Source: Nitrospirales bacterium (lineage in GTDB: Bacteria; Nitrospirota; Nitrospiria; Nitrospirales; UBA8639). From it: a stretch of 64,000 bases of DNA. The position numbers and the translations under genes were made by a program. Of the stretch, positions 27,854-36,815 are shown one piece after another. The first letter of the stretch is position 1. Each line of letters opens with the position of its first letter. The notes beneath the pieces are model-generated. The model worked only from the letters and a program-made list of their open reading frames with translations. It made no database searches and was not told where the DNA came from. The stretch spans positions 1 to 64,000 of the forward strand of contig JAJEJG010000006.1 in NCBI GenBank assembly GCA_022828225.1. The letters run 5' to 3'.

Positions 27854-29944
27854 TCAAGACGAAGCGGCGGCTTTTTCGGCTTTGTGTTCTTCGACGACCT
27901 TGTTGACGACTTCACGGGGAGCCTGTTCGTAGCCGGAAAATTCCATGGCATAGGAACCTTTCCCCGCGGTGATGGATGTCAGGACAGGGGCATACTTGAG
28001 GATTTCCGCCAGCGGGACCACGGCTTTCACGATTTGATTGTGGCCCTTGGTATCCATTCCCAAGATGCGGCCTCGCCGGCTGTTCAGATCACCGATTACC
28101 GCGCCCACCATGTCGTCCGGGGCTGTCACTTCGACGTTCATGATGGGTTCAAGGAGCACGGGCTGCGCCGATTCCATGGCTTTTTTGAATCCCATCGAGG
28201 CCGCGACCTTAAAGGCCATTTCCGAAGAGTCAACGGGATGATGGGATCCGTCATAGACCGTCACTTGTACGTCGACGACCGGGAAACCGGCGAGAATGCC
28301 TTCATGCATGGCCTCGACCACGCCTTTTTCTACCGCGGGGATGAAGTTTCGAGGGATCGCGCCGCCAACGATTTTGTTGAGAAATTCAAATCCGCCATTG
28401 CGTGGTAACGGGTCGAGCTGAAGCCAACAATCGCCGAATTGCCCATGACCGCCCGTTTGTTTTTTGTGTTTTCCCTGGGCCTGGGCCATTTTTTGAATGG
28501 TCTCGCGATAGGCCACTTTCGGCGTATGCAGGTTGACGTCCACTCCGTATTTGCGATGGAGTTTTTCCAGAGTCAATTCGATATGCGTCTGCCCGACTCC
28601 ACTCAATAACATTTCCTTGGTCTCATCGTTGCGGATAAATTCCAAGGACGCATCTTCCTCCACCAACTTGTGGAGACCCACGCTGACTTTATCGATATCA
28701 CCCTTCGATTTCGGTTCGAGCGCAAACGACATCACGGGCCGGCGGAGTGGTACCACGGGAAAGACGATCGGGGCCTTATCCGTACAAATCGTATCGCCCG
28801 TATGGGTTTCCTTTAATTTTCCCATGACCACGATCTCGCCGGCCTTGGCCTGTTGCGTCTGCGTGCTCTTTTTCCCTTGCATGTAAAACAAATGTCCGCC
28901 TTTTTCCTTGACGTTTCTCACGGAATTGAAAAAGGTTGAATCGGCTTCGAGTATACCCGAACAGACCTTGAGAAACGTGAGGCGTCCCATGAAGGGATCG
29001 ATGGTCGTCTTGAACACGTAGCCGGAAAACGGTTCTTTGGCATCCATGGGGCGCACGACTTCTTCGCCGGTTTGAGGATGAGAGCCGGTCGACTGCATGG
29101 CTTCGGCTCGCTCTTCCGGGGAAGGCAGGCATTGAATGATGGCTTGATGTAGAACCGTGGTGCCGAGATTAAGAACTGCCGACCCGCACAAGACCGGAAT
29201 GAATTGGCGCGTTTTCGTGCCCAGGACGAGCCCTTGCAGGATCTCCTCTTGTGTCAGGTCTCCTTCACTCAGATATTTCTCCACCATGTCGTCGTTGGCT
29301 TCGGCCACGGTTTCGACCAATTGTTTCCGCAACTCGGCAATTTTTTCTTTCAGGTCCGCGGGAACGTCTTCTTCCTGGACCTTATGACTATTGGGAACGG
29401 GGATCACGGCCTTTTGTGTCACCAGGTCGACCACGCCCCGAAGGTTCGCTTCTTCCCCGACCGGATAGGCAATCGGCACGCACCTAGCTTCAAGTGCTTC
29501 CTGAATTTCCGCCAACGTGGTGTCGAACTTTGCCCGCTCTTTGTCCAGTTCGTTGATGAAGATCAGGCACGGCAGTTCGCGCGTTTGAATGTATTCCCAG
29601 ACCCGATCCAATTCCGAACGTATGCCCGACGTGCCGACGACTAATACGGCGCCGTCCGCCACGTGGATTGTATTCTTGGTATCGGCAAAGAAATCCAGGG
29701 AACCCGGCGCGTCGAGGAGATTCAGAAACGTTTCCTTGTACTCATACTGAAGAAGGGCCGTACTCATGGAATGATGGTGCTGAATTTCTTCCGCCTCGAA
29801 ATCGGCTACGGTGTTTCCACTGGCGTTTGTCCCCATCGATGACGTCACCCCGGCGGAAAACAGCAGGGCTTCGACCAGGGACGTTTTCCCGGCACCGACA
29901 TACGAGGTCACCACGACATTTCGAATAGATTGAGAATGTGTCAT
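27854..29944 (-). CDS. Elongation factor G-like GTPase (FusA2 type)
   Basis: The protein is 696 aa with EF-G domains I-V. The start is ATG 29944, with GGGAGGG five bases upstream; a longer in-frame start at 29986 lacks a ribosome site. The P-loop VGAGKTS (16-22) is intact, but switch II reads DAPGSLDF (Ser82 in place of the catalytic His), G4 reads NELD (131-134) in place of NKxD, and the RGITI switch I is replaced by a His-rich segment. Such features mark the EF-G-like paralogue group, not the main elongation factor. Its role is unknown and may not be translocation. It stands alone. Confidence 0.88.
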   Translation of the reverse strand: MTHSQSIRNVVVTSYVGAGKTSLVEALLFSAGVTSSMGTNASGNTVADFEAEEIQHHHSMSTALLQYEYKETFLNLLDAPGSLDFFADTKNTIHVADGAVLVVGTSGIRSELDRVWEYIQTRELPCLIFINELDKERAKFDTTLAEIQEALEARCVPIAYPVGEEANLRGVVDLVTQKAVIPVPNSHKVQEEDVPADLKEKIAELRKQLVETVAEANDDMVEKYLSEGDLTQEEILQGLVLGTKTRQFIPVLCGSAVLNLGTTVLHQAIIQCLPSPEERAEAMQSTGSHPQTGEEVVRPMDAKEPFSGYVFKTTIDPFMGRLTFLKVCSGILEADSTFFNSVRNVKEKGGHLFYMQGKKSTQTQQAKAGEIVVMGKLKETHTGDTICTDKAPIVFPVVPLRRPVMSFALEPKSKGDIDKVSVGLHKLVEEDASLEFIRNDETKEMLLSGVGQTHIELTLEKLHRKYGVDVNLHTPKVAYRETIQKMAQAQGKHKKQTGGHGQFGDCWLQLDPLPRNGGFEFLNKIVGGAIPRNFIPAVEKGVVEAMHEGILAGFPVVDVQVTVYDGSHHPVDSSEMAFKVAASMGFKKAMESAQPVLLEPIMNVEVTAPDDMVGAVIGDLNSRRGRILGMDTKGHNQIVKAVVPLAEILKYAPVLTSITAGKGSYAMEFSGYEQAPREVVNKVVEEHKAEKAAASS

Positions 29945-30333
29945 ACGCCCTCCCTTTGTATGTGGGGCCATTCTAGGCTTGGCCAAATTGGGGTGTCAAT
30001 GAAAGGCAGGATGGAGGGCGGCTGGAAATATTTATCGATTTGTTGACAGAATGCCAGGAGGCGGAACAGCCTTGCGTGGTTTCCGTTTCCAGGCCTCATC
30101 TACCTCCCCTCACCCCTCCTTACAAAGGAGGGGAATCAAGAAAGCGTACCTGCTCTTTTCCTCCCCTTTGTAAGGGGAGGCCAGGTGGGGTAGAGTTTCA
30201 CTTTCGAGAACCTCTAGCTTCGACTTGCCGTGGCCACCATTCTCTTCAGCCACTCTACCTCCCCTTACCTCTCCTTACAAAGGAGGGGAACTGGGGCACA
30301 GAAGGACATACTTTCTTCAGTCACGGACTTCTC
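29945..30333. repeat. Repeat-filled gap: family B copy 4 (three units, 30099-30290)
   Basis: The 389-base gap between divergent genes contains three family B units: an inverted CTCCTTACAAAGGAGGGG near 30110-30133, a direct CTCCCCTTTGTAAGGGGAGG near 30162-30181, and another inverted unit ending at 30290. It is the only triple array in the window. The part before 30099 should hold the promoter of the EF-G-like gene; no clear hexamers were found. Confidence 0.75.
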
Positions 30334-30705
30334 ATGACCAATGCCGGAACCCTGCTGCCTCGCCTGATGGGAACGCTTTGTCTCGGAGTTTTCTTCAGCG
30401 CCGTGGCTTTCGATGCCCTGGAATCCGAAAAAACATTTGCCTCGGATCTTCGCCAAGGCATCTGGTACGGGTTTCAATTCGGCCTGCCGCTACTCGTCGG
30501 GGGGATTTGCCTGATCGGCAAACGGTGGAGTGCCATGGTTGGTGTGCTGTACGGAACGATCGGCTTGGCCCTGGACATTGCCACGTTTGTACAAAGCATG
30601 ATTTCCGGAACGGATTCACTCCATTTCGTCGGTCTGATCCTCCTGACTGCCCTCTTCAATTTCCTACTCATCGTCATCGGCGGACGACAGGTATTATCCG
30701 TCTGA
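30334..30705 (+). CDS. Small four-helix membrane protein
   Basis: From ATG 30334 the protein is 123 aa with four hydrophobic segments at about residues 8-27, 45-62, 65-84 and 95-117. A longer in-frame extension to 30040 translates repeat DNA and is not credible. No motif or family is recognised. It stands alone between repeat blocks and opposite the methyltransferase cluster. Confidence 0.5.
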   Translation: MTNAGTLLPRLMGTLCLGVFFSAVAFDALESEKTFASDLRQGIWYGFQFGLPLLVGGICLIGKRWSAMVGVLYGTIGLALDIATFVQSMISGTDSLHFVGLILLTALFNFLLIVIGGRQVLSV

Positions 30706-30729
30706 TTTTTGAGGCTGGACAGTTCTCCT

Positions 30730-30779
30730 GTCGGGTTACGCCTGTCCTGAGCGAAGTCGAAGAGCTACGCTAACCCGAC
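30730..30779. repeat. Inverted repeat, family D, copy 2
   Basis: GTCGGGTTA (30730-30738) is perfectly inverted at 30771-30779 around a GTCCTGAGCGAAGTCGAAG block. It begins 25 bases past the stop of the small membrane gene and could form a transcription-stopping hairpin. Confidence 0.6.
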
Positions 30780-30811
30780 CGACCCGTGCTTCTTACGTTT
30801 CCTCTCCCCTG

Positions 30812-30850
30812 CTCTACCTCCCCTTCACCCCTCCTTACAAAAGAGGGGAA
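30812..30850. repeat. Family B single unit, copy 5
   Basis: A lone CTACCTCCCCTTCACCCCTCC / TTACAAAAGAGGGG unit with one base change in the right arm. No inverted partner is present. It lies just past the end of the O-methyltransferase gene on the opposite strand. Confidence 0.65.
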
Positions 30851-30881
30851 AAGAGGCATAGCCAACCTGTGCTCGGGGCTT

Positions 30882-31892
30882 CTAGATCTTCCCCTCGATA
30901 ATAACGCCGTCCCAATCGCCGGTTCCCTCTTTTAACTGGAGACACCGGGTTTTCTTGAGCCCGGAGGTCTTGAGCCACTGCTGCACGTCTTGGGCGCGGT
31001 AGGTATTGCCGGTCGGGGTGAATAGGAGCATCGTGACTGCAAACAGGTTGGTTTCCAGGGCGTCGCACCTTGGTTTATTCATAAGGAACGTGTCCTGAAT
31101 CAGAATGCGCCCGCCGGGATTGAGCGCGCGTTTGAGTTTTTTGAACAGGGCCTTATTTTCGGCCGGCGAGAAAATATGCAGGACGTTCGACAACCACATC
31201 ACGTCGAATTTTCCCGGAACCGGGTTCTCAAATAGATCGCCGGGGTAATAGGACAATCGTTTGCCGTGTCGTAAGGGTTGGGCAATTTCCCGGGCGACTT
31301 CAAGGGCCGGCCGGCGGTCCCATATGCCTGCGCGCAACGTGGAATGTCTCTTCAGGAATTCCAGGGCATACGTGCCGGGTCCTCCCCCAACGTCCAACAG
31401 CGTTTGTGCGTTGTTCAAAGCGACTTGTGCGGCCACTTGCTTGGCTGGTTTTACGGACCGCTGATGCATCGCCCAAGTGAAGGACCGCCGGTAGGCCGGA
31501 TCGTCCGGCCCGTCATTCTCAACCGGTTTGCCCGTGCGAACGGAATCGGTGAGATGGGCCCAATTTTCCCACTGTCGATGGACCAGTTCCAAGTATGCGC
31601 CCTGATAATCCGGGCTGTTCCGGTTCAGAAACGTGCGGCCGAGTTTTTCCACGCGATAGGACGTTCCCCGTTGTGTGAGCAGACCCGCGGTCTTCAGGTT
31701 GCGAAGGATAATCTCGATGCCCCGTTCACTGACTTTCAGCGTCCCGGCCAAGGTTTTAGGCGTCAAGAACCGGCTGCCCATATGGGTAAAGAGATCGAGA
31801 TCCATTGCAGTGGCAATCACCCGTGACAACCGAAAGGTATAGACCACGTCACGAAAATCATCCATGGTGCGGACCGGAAGTTGCGCGTTCAT
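30882..31892 (-). CDS. SAM-dependent O-methyltransferase (Methyltransf_2 type)
   Basis: From ATG 31892 (AAGGA six bases upstream) the protein is 336 aa. The N-terminal half is a winged-helix dimerisation domain (about 15-85). The C-terminal half has the SAM-binding LLDVGGGPGTYALEF glycine-rich loop near residue 165 and the later DVMWLSNVLHIFSP and NPGGRILIQDTF segments. This layout matches plant-type O-methyltransferases and CrtF/hydroxyneurosporene-like enzymes. The substrate cannot be told. It is downstream of the TPR gene pair on the same strand. Confidence 0.85.
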   Translation of the reverse strand: MNAQLPVRTMDDFRDVVYTFRLSRVIATAMDLDLFTHMGSRFLTPKTLAGTLKVSERGIEIILRNLKTAGLLTQRGTSYRVEKLGRTFLNRNSPDYQGAYLELVHRQWENWAHLTDSVRTGKPVENDGPDDPAYRRSFTWAMHQRSVKPAKQVAAQVALNNAQTLLDVGGGPGTYALEFLKRHSTLRAGIWDRRPALEVAREIAQPLRHGKRLSYYPGDLFENPVPGKFDVMWLSNVLHIFSPAENKALFKKLKRALNPGGRILIQDTFLMNKPRCDALETNLFAVTMLLFTPTGNTYRAQDVQQWLKTSGLKKTRCLQLKEGTGDWDGVIIEGKI

Positions 31893-31927
31893 AACCATTC
31901 CTTTTTTAAGTCTGAGATGAGAAAAAA

Positions 31928-32365
31928 TCAGGCGGCGGCAAATTGCCGGCGGTATCGCGTGATCAATTGATCGAGTTCCGACAGGTTATTGAAATCAACG
32001 GGACGCTCGAAAAACACCGCGACGTAATCGTCATTCATCTCCACGCGTTCACTGAATCCGTCCTCGACGAGACGATCACGATATTTCGACACGACCTGTT
32101 GAATGTAGAACTTGGCCTGCTTGGCCAATTCGTCGCTCCCAAGATCTTCGGCCGTGCCGTCCGAGAGCAGGCTCTGCATGTCTTCCATGGCATATCCGGC
32201 CTGACAGACAAACAACCCGGCCGGCGTGATTTCGAGTTGCCAATCTTCATCGGCCAATTCGAGGGTCAAGGCCCCGCCGGGTTCATATTGGACGAAGTCC
32301 GAATTGGCTTGCTTCAGATGATCCTGGACATATTGCCAACCGTGATTGGATTCATCACTCATCAA
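31928..32365 (-). CDS. Hypothetical protein coupled to a TPR protein
   Basis: The protein is 145 aa, acidic, with mixed strands and helices and no signal peptide or membrane segment. I recognise no family. Its ATG overlaps the stop of the TPR gene (ATGA at 32362-32365), so the two should be made together and may interact. It ends 35 bases before the methyltransferase start. Confidence 0.6.
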   Translation of the reverse strand: MMSDESNHGWQYVQDHLKQANSDFVQYEPGGALTLELADEDWQLEITPAGLFVCQAGYAMEDMQSLLSDGTAEDLGSDELAKQAKFYIQQVVSKYRDRLVEDGFSERVEMNDDYVAVFFERPVDFNNLSELDQLITRYRRQFAAA

Positions 32366-33174
32366 GTACCCTCCCCCACCTCGGCGTTCATACCGTTCTG
32401 CAACCGCGCGCGAAGCGCGTCGAGACGGCGGGTATTCTCTTCCAGTTTCGGCAATTCGTATTTTCGGTCCACGCGAACCACGCGATGCAGGAATTGGGCT
32501 TCCTTTTCCTTGCAGCCCGTGGCCTTATGGAAATCGGCCATCACGTACCAAGCCCCACCCATCCGCAGTTCGTCTCGAAGCCGTTCGGCAATCGCCAAAC
32601 TCGTTTGCGCACAAGCCATGGCGTCGTCATAACGCTCCCATGCCATGTACATGCGCGCCATCATCTTGAACACGTCGGCCTCACCGGCATGATTGTCCAC
32701 CCGCCTCATCAAGGCAATGGATTCCGAATAATAGTTCATGGCCTGCTCGAAGTGACGGGATTCCTTGGCCACCAAACCCAAATCGGAGAGCAGTACCGCT
32801 TTGGCCGCATCGTCTTCAAACAGTTCCATTCGGTCCAGGGCCTCGAGATAATAGGCTCGGCCCCGTTCCCATTCGCCGGCGTCCACGTGCAGGTTCCCCA
32901 GGTTGGCGAGTGTCGCGCTGATGCCGCGGTTGTCCCCGAGCGTCTTCTGCAGTTCTAGGACCTCCTGGTAATATTCCTGGGCTTGCCGGCGTTTGCCGCT
33001 GACAGCACAGATGTTTCCGAGATTTCCCAACGTCGCCACCAAGGCCCTGGGGTCGCCGCTTTGTCGATCGGCTTCCAACGCCTTGGCGTAGCACTGGTAG
33101 GCCTCCGTGTAAAACCCCCGGGAAAAATGGACGTTACCTCGTTGATTGAGTTGAGCCGAATGAGATTGTCGCAC
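32362..33174 (-). CDS. TPR-repeat protein
   Basis: The protein is 270 aa with about six tetratricopeptide repeats covering nearly all its length (for example AQLNQRGNVHFSRGFYTEAY near 7-26, then units every 38-40 residues). There is no signal peptide, so it is probably a cytoplasmic scaffold. The downstream gene overlaps it by four bases. Repeats of this Gly-Asn-Leu type resemble those of signalling adaptors, but no partner domain is fused. Confidence 0.85.
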   Translation of the reverse strand: MRQSHSAQLNQRGNVHFSRGFYTEAYQCYAKALEADRQSGDPRALVATLGNLGNICAVSGKRRQAQEYYQEVLELQKTLGDNRGISATLANLGNLHVDAGEWERGRAYYLEALDRMELFEDDAAKAVLLSDLGLVAKESRHFEQAMNYYSESIALMRRVDNHAGEADVFKMMARMYMAWERYDDAMACAQTSLAIAERLRDELRMGGAWYVMADFHKATGCKEKEAQFLHRVVRVDRKYELPKLEENTRRLDALRARLQNGMNAEVGEGT

Positions 33175-33195
33175 GGTGGGTTTAATTTATATGGG

Positions 33196-33293
33196 CTCTA
33201 CCTCCCCTCGCCCCTCCTTACAAAGGAGGGGAAGCAGCGGGGCATACTCGACTTTGCCTCCCCTTTGTAAGGGGAGGGCCGGTGGGGTAGAGA
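33196..33293. repeat. Paired palindromic repeat, family B, copy 6
   Basis: An inverted pair of family B units (CTCCTTACAAAGGAGGGG first, then CTCCCCTTTGTAAGGGGAGG) lies in the gap upstream of the TPR gene, close to where its promoter should be. Confidence 0.8.
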
Positions 33294-33356
33294 GGTGGGT
33301 AAAGAGAGAGATATACAGATGGGCTCTTTTCATCCCAATGAGGCCATGGCTCACGT

Positions 33357-33950
33357 TTATTCCAACGCCTGAGCCACAACGGCTTTGGCGCCGGTCAAAA
33401 TCGAGGTCCCGTCGCCGACCAGGATCGAATCAAAATTGTATTTGAGTAAGCGGCGCAGGCCTTCACGCGCCTTGGCGGGATCGGCGTATTTCTCGGCCGG
33501 CAGCATGCTCACCGACCCTTCGGGTTTGCCGAGCAAGGCATCGCCGACAATAAGAATGCCTCGTCCTTGTTGAATAAACAAGGCCGATTCGCCGGGCGAC
33601 TTTTGATCGGAGAGATGCACGACCCAAATCCCGCCGGGCAGCAATTCTCCGTCGATAAAAGTCTTGTCCGGAGTCACGGACATTTCCTCCGCGTCGGCTT
33701 GCGGCACGTACACGCGGGTGTTCAAGGCGTCTTTATATGCAGCGCTTTCACGCTCATGATCCCGGTTGGTGAGCAGAATATAATCGACCTGCCCGGCGTT
33801 GCTCAGCTTCGACAAATCGTCATCCGACAGAGGCGGCGGGTCCACCAGGATTCGATGCTCGCCTACGTCCAAGAGGTGGCCGTTGAAATTCAGTTGTTTT
33901 TCTTCGGAAAACCACGACCACGTGGCTATCCCGGGCAAAATAGGCTTCAT
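33357..33950 (-). CDS. Metallo-beta-lactamase-fold-like protein
   Basis: The protein is 197 aa. The strand and loop pattern fits the MBL fold: ILVDPPPLSD, then LLTNRDHERES where HxHxDH is normally found, then LSDQKSPGESALFI and ILIVGDALLG. The first His pair is replaced by Asn-Arg, keeping only the Asp-His part, so metal binding is probably altered. Its start overlaps the stop of the preceding 79-aa gene. Function unknown; hydrolase activity should not be assumed. Confidence 0.7.
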   Translation of the reverse strand: MKPILPGIATWSWFSEEKQLNFNGHLLDVGEHRILVDPPPLSDDDLSKLSNAGQVDYILLTNRDHERESAAYKDALNTRVYVPQADAEEMSVTPDKTFIDGELLPGGIWVVHLSDQKSPGESALFIQQGRGILIVGDALLGKPEGSVSMLPAEKYADPAKAREGLRRLLKYNFDSILVGDGTSILTGAKAVVAQALE

Positions 33951-34186
33951 AGTTCGGCTATCGCCTCCTGTAGCATGGTCGTCGTTTTGGACAAAATGTC
34001 GTCTTCCGAAGGCAGATCAAGAATGTCGTCTTCCGGCACCATAATAAATTTACGATTACCGTCCTTGGTCAGAGAAATCAGGAACCGGCCATTGGAGGGA
34101 GTAGTCGGGATGACTACTTCGACTGTCCTTTCAATATCCCTGACCAATTCAAGAAACTTTGCCTTCCCTTCTTCAAATTCATCCAT
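33947..34186 (-). CDS. Small hypothetical protein coupled to the MBL-like gene
   Basis: The protein is 79 aa and acidic, with a predicted N-terminal helix, a central beta hairpin (GRFLISLTKDGNRKFIMVP) and a C-terminal helix. The stop overlaps the next start by four bases (ATGA), so it is translationally linked to the MBL-like protein. No family is recognised. Confidence 0.6.
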   Translation of the reverse strand: MDEFEEGKAKFLELVRDIERTVEVVIPTTPSNGRFLISLTKDGNRKFIMVPEDDILDLPSEDDILSKTTTMLQEAIAEL

Positions 34187-34242
34187 TTCGTTCTTGAATC
34201 CTTTCTCTCAACCGGATTCCGGGAAACCGCTGCCACAAAATC

Positions 34243-34776
34243 TCATAAGGAGGTGGACCCGGAGGAGGCACCCAACAATTTGTTGACCTCGGCCAGAATG
34301 GCTTCATGATTCGCCAAATCCATGTTGCCCACACGCTGCCATCGAATTACACCGTTTTGATCCAGAATGTACACGTTCGGAATAAAGCGCCCTCCGCCGT
34401 ACAGTTTATCCGTCACCTGGTCAGGGTCCGTGAGATAGGGATACGTGATTTTCACGGGAAAGACGCTGAGAAATTCCAGAACGTCGGCTTGGGAATCGCC
34501 CGAGGAATTCACGCCGACCACCGCGACGTTCTGGCCGCGCGTGGCCTCATAGACTTTTTGTAAATTCGTGCCTTGCACCAGACACGGTTCGCAAATATGA
34601 AAAAGACCCAAGACCACGACCTTGCCATGGAAGTCTTTCAGCGAAACGGGTTCTCCTGTGACCGAGGTGAGCGAAAACGATGGCGCCGGCTCACCGACTT
34701 TGAAGAATCCTGCGGCCCAGGCCGTCGTTATCATGGCTATGGAAAGCGCAAGCGTTAAAACGAGTTGGCGTTTCAT
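34243..34776 (-). CDS. TlpA/ResA-like thioredoxin, exported
   Basis: The start is ATG 34776, since GGAGG lies five bases upstream; a GTG at 34788 would overlap that ribosome site. The protein is 177 aa with a signal peptide ending near AWA-AG (residues 19-23). The AhpC-TSA/redoxin domain has the redox pair Cys62 and Cys65 in the unusual ICEPC setting. It likely reduces periplasmic disulfides, for example in cytochrome c or copper-protein maturation. The cis-Pro lies in GRFIPNVYILD. It is upstream of the MBL-like pair but separated by 56 bases. Confidence 0.88.
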   Translation of the reverse strand: MKRQLVLTLALSIAMITTAWAAGFFKVGEPAPSFSLTSVTGEPVSLKDFHGKVVVLGLFHICEPCLVQGTNLQKVYEATRGQNVAVVGVNSSGDSQADVLEFLSVFPVKITYPYLTDPDQVTDKLYGGGRFIPNVYILDQNGVIRWQRVGNMDLANHEAILAEVNKLLGASSGSTSL

Positions 34777-35136
34777 AACATCCTCCACTTCTCTGAGCAG
34801 CGGTCAATGCGGACAATGGCTATAAAAATCTTAACACACGATTTTTCAGGCGGGCAATCAATGGAGAGTTGCGGTTCTGGGGAGAGTGAAGAAAACATAG
34901 CCAGCAACACCCTGAATTGTCATTGGTATGAAAATAGCCTTCTTTTGTCATTCCCGACGTTCGTAATCGGGAATCCAGTGTCTTTTTTCTTCACGGACGC
35001 AGAACAAAGCAAAGACGCTGGATCCTCGATTAAAAATGTCGAGGATGACAAGAGGAGAAGGCAAGGAATGACAGAAAGAGAAGAAATGTGTGTAGGCTCC
35101 AAGTCTGCGCAAGTGATTCCAAATAAAAGCCGGCAA
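34777..35136. repeat. Repeat-bearing gap: family A copy 5 (34947-35050)
   Basis: The 360-base gap holds no convincing gene. A complete family A unit runs from GTCATTCCCG to CGAGGATGAC. A second GGAATGACAG edge near 35066-35075 looks like the remnant of another copy. It separates the TlpA-like gene from the 3' end of purF. Confidence 0.75.
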
Positions 35137-36597
35137 CTACCTGGAAGTGCTCGCGTCAAACAAGCCGAGTTGTTGTTCTTCGGCTTTGGTAAAGGCGATG
35201 GGATATTGTTCGGTGAAGCAGGCATGACAGTAGTGGTCGTTTCGACCCGGGGCCGCGTTGAGCATGCCGTCCAAACTCAGGTATTGGAGGCTGTCGGCCG
35301 TGATGTACTTGCGGATTTCCTCGACGGAATGACTCGAACCGATCAGTTCTTTTTGCGTGGGCGTGTCGATGCCGTAAAAGCACGGAGCGACCGTCGGCGG
35401 CGAACTGATGCGCACGTGGACTTCCTTGACTCCGGCGTTCCGGATCATTTTGATGATTTTCCGGCTTGTCGTTCCGCGTACGATGGAATCGTCCACGACT
35501 ACGACGCGGCGTCCTTTGAGGACCTCGGGCACCACGTTCAATTTCAGTTTCACGCCGAAATGCCGAATGGATTGTTCGGGCTCGATAAACGTCCGGCCGA
35601 TGTAGTGATTGCGCGTGAGCCCGATTTCAAACGGAATCCCCGACCCTTCCGCGTACCCCAAGGCTGCAGGCACCCCGGAATCCGGCACGGGAATGACCAC
35701 GTCCGCGGGCACGTGCGCTTCCTTGGCCAGTTGGCGACCCAAGGCTTTCCGAATGGGATAGACGGCGTGGTCGCCGAATATTTTGGAATCCGGCCTCGCA
35801 AAATAGACGTATTCAAACACGCATTTTGCAGGTTTTTCGGGCAGGATAAACGGATGATGCGAGGTCATCCCATCGTCGTTGATGACGATGAGTTCCCCCG
35901 GCTCGACTTCCCGCACGAACTCTCCGCCCATGAGATCGAACGCGCAGGTTTCCGACGCGACCACCCAGGCGTCTTTGAACTTCCCCAGACATAACGGACG
36001 AAACCCATAGGGGTCCCGCACCGCGATCAACTCATGATCGGTCAACAGGACCAGCGAATAGGCCCCCCGGACCAGGGAAAGGGCTTCGGTCAATCGATCA
36101 AGCAGGGTATCGCCCTTGGAATGGGCGATGAGGTGAATGATGACTTCCGTATCGGAATCGGATTGAAAAATGGCGCCGTAGGCTTCGAGTTCGCTACGTA
36201 GCATCCAGGCGTTGGTGAGATTGCCGTTGTGCGCCACGGCCAGGTTTCCGAATGCGAAATTGACGGTGAGCGGTTGAACGTTGCGCAGGTGGCTGTCTCC
36301 GGCGGTGGAATACCGGTTGTGGCCGATGGCCTTATTCCCTCGCAGCCGGCGAATTTCTTTTTTCGTGAAAATATCCGAGACCAGCCCAATCCCTTTTTCC
36401 GTGTAAAATTTCCGTTCGTCGGACGAGACGATTCCGGCACCTTCCTGTCCCCGATGCTGTAACGCATACAAACCCAGGTAGGTGAAATTCGAGGCTTCCC
36501 GGTGCCCGTAAATGCCGAACACCGCGCATTCATCCTGAAATTTGTCAGGGGCGAACAGATGTAAAGGTCCGTGTGTTTTATTTGAGGAACGATTCAT
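35137..36597 (-). CDS. purF: Amidophosphoribosyltransferase
   Basis: It starts purine synthesis by making phosphoribosylamine from PRPP and glutamine. The 486-aa protein has a short leader before the Ntn nucleophile Cys in DECAVFGIYG (near residue 24), so it is made as a propeptide form or the first 23 residues are removed. The phosphoribosyltransferase domain shows VVVVDDSIVRGTTS. Cysteines near the C-terminus (HYCHACF) suit the Fe-S type. purL is the next gene upstream on the same strand, 218 bases away. Confidence 0.96.
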   Translation of the reverse strand: MNRSSNKTHGPLHLFAPDKFQDECAVFGIYGHREASNFTYLGLYALQHRGQEGAGIVSSDERKFYTEKGIGLVSDIFTKKEIRRLRGNKAIGHNRYSTAGDSHLRNVQPLTVNFAFGNLAVAHNGNLTNAWMLRSELEAYGAIFQSDSDTEVIIHLIAHSKGDTLLDRLTEALSLVRGAYSLVLLTDHELIAVRDPYGFRPLCLGKFKDAWVVASETCAFDLMGGEFVREVEPGELIVINDDGMTSHHPFILPEKPAKCVFEYVYFARPDSKIFGDHAVYPIRKALGRQLAKEAHVPADVVIPVPDSGVPAALGYAEGSGIPFEIGLTRNHYIGRTFIEPEQSIRHFGVKLKLNVVPEVLKGRRVVVVDDSIVRGTTSRKIIKMIRNAGVKEVHVRISSPPTVAPCFYGIDTPTQKELIGSSHSVEEIRKYITADSLQYLSLDGMLNAAPGRNDHYCHACFTEQYPIAFTKAEEQQLGLFDASTSR

Positions 36598-36674
36598 GAG
36601 TCACAGTCGTTTGAGCGCCCTATTCGATGCATTCGCTCATTCGTTAACCATACCCTCTCGCCTCTACATTGTTC

Positions 36675-36770
36675 TCTACCTCCCCTCACCCCTCCTTACA
36701 AAGGAGGGGGATCGGAAAAATGCAGGCCTTTTTCCTCCCCTTTGTAAGGGGAGGTCAGGTGGGGTAGAGT
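36675..36770. repeat. Paired palindromic repeat, family B, copy 7
   Basis: An inverted pair of family B units (CTCCTTACAAAGGAGGGG and CTCCCCTTTGTAAGGGGAGG) lies in the gap between purL and purF, so it would be transcribed if the two form one operon. Confidence 0.8.
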
Positions 36771-36815
36771 CGCATGGATCGAGAAATGCTCACATAGTCT
36801 TGCTTGTGCGTCTAT

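Noticed and set aside
30040-30333. An N-terminal extension of the small four-helix membrane protein
   Set aside because: It translates family B repeat DNA and gives repetitive Pro/Lys/Gly-rich sequence; the ATG at 30334 is a better start.
34765-35994. A 409-codon plus-strand frame across the repeat gap and into purF
   Set aside because: It reads through a family A repeat and is antisense to purF; no ribosome site or family match.
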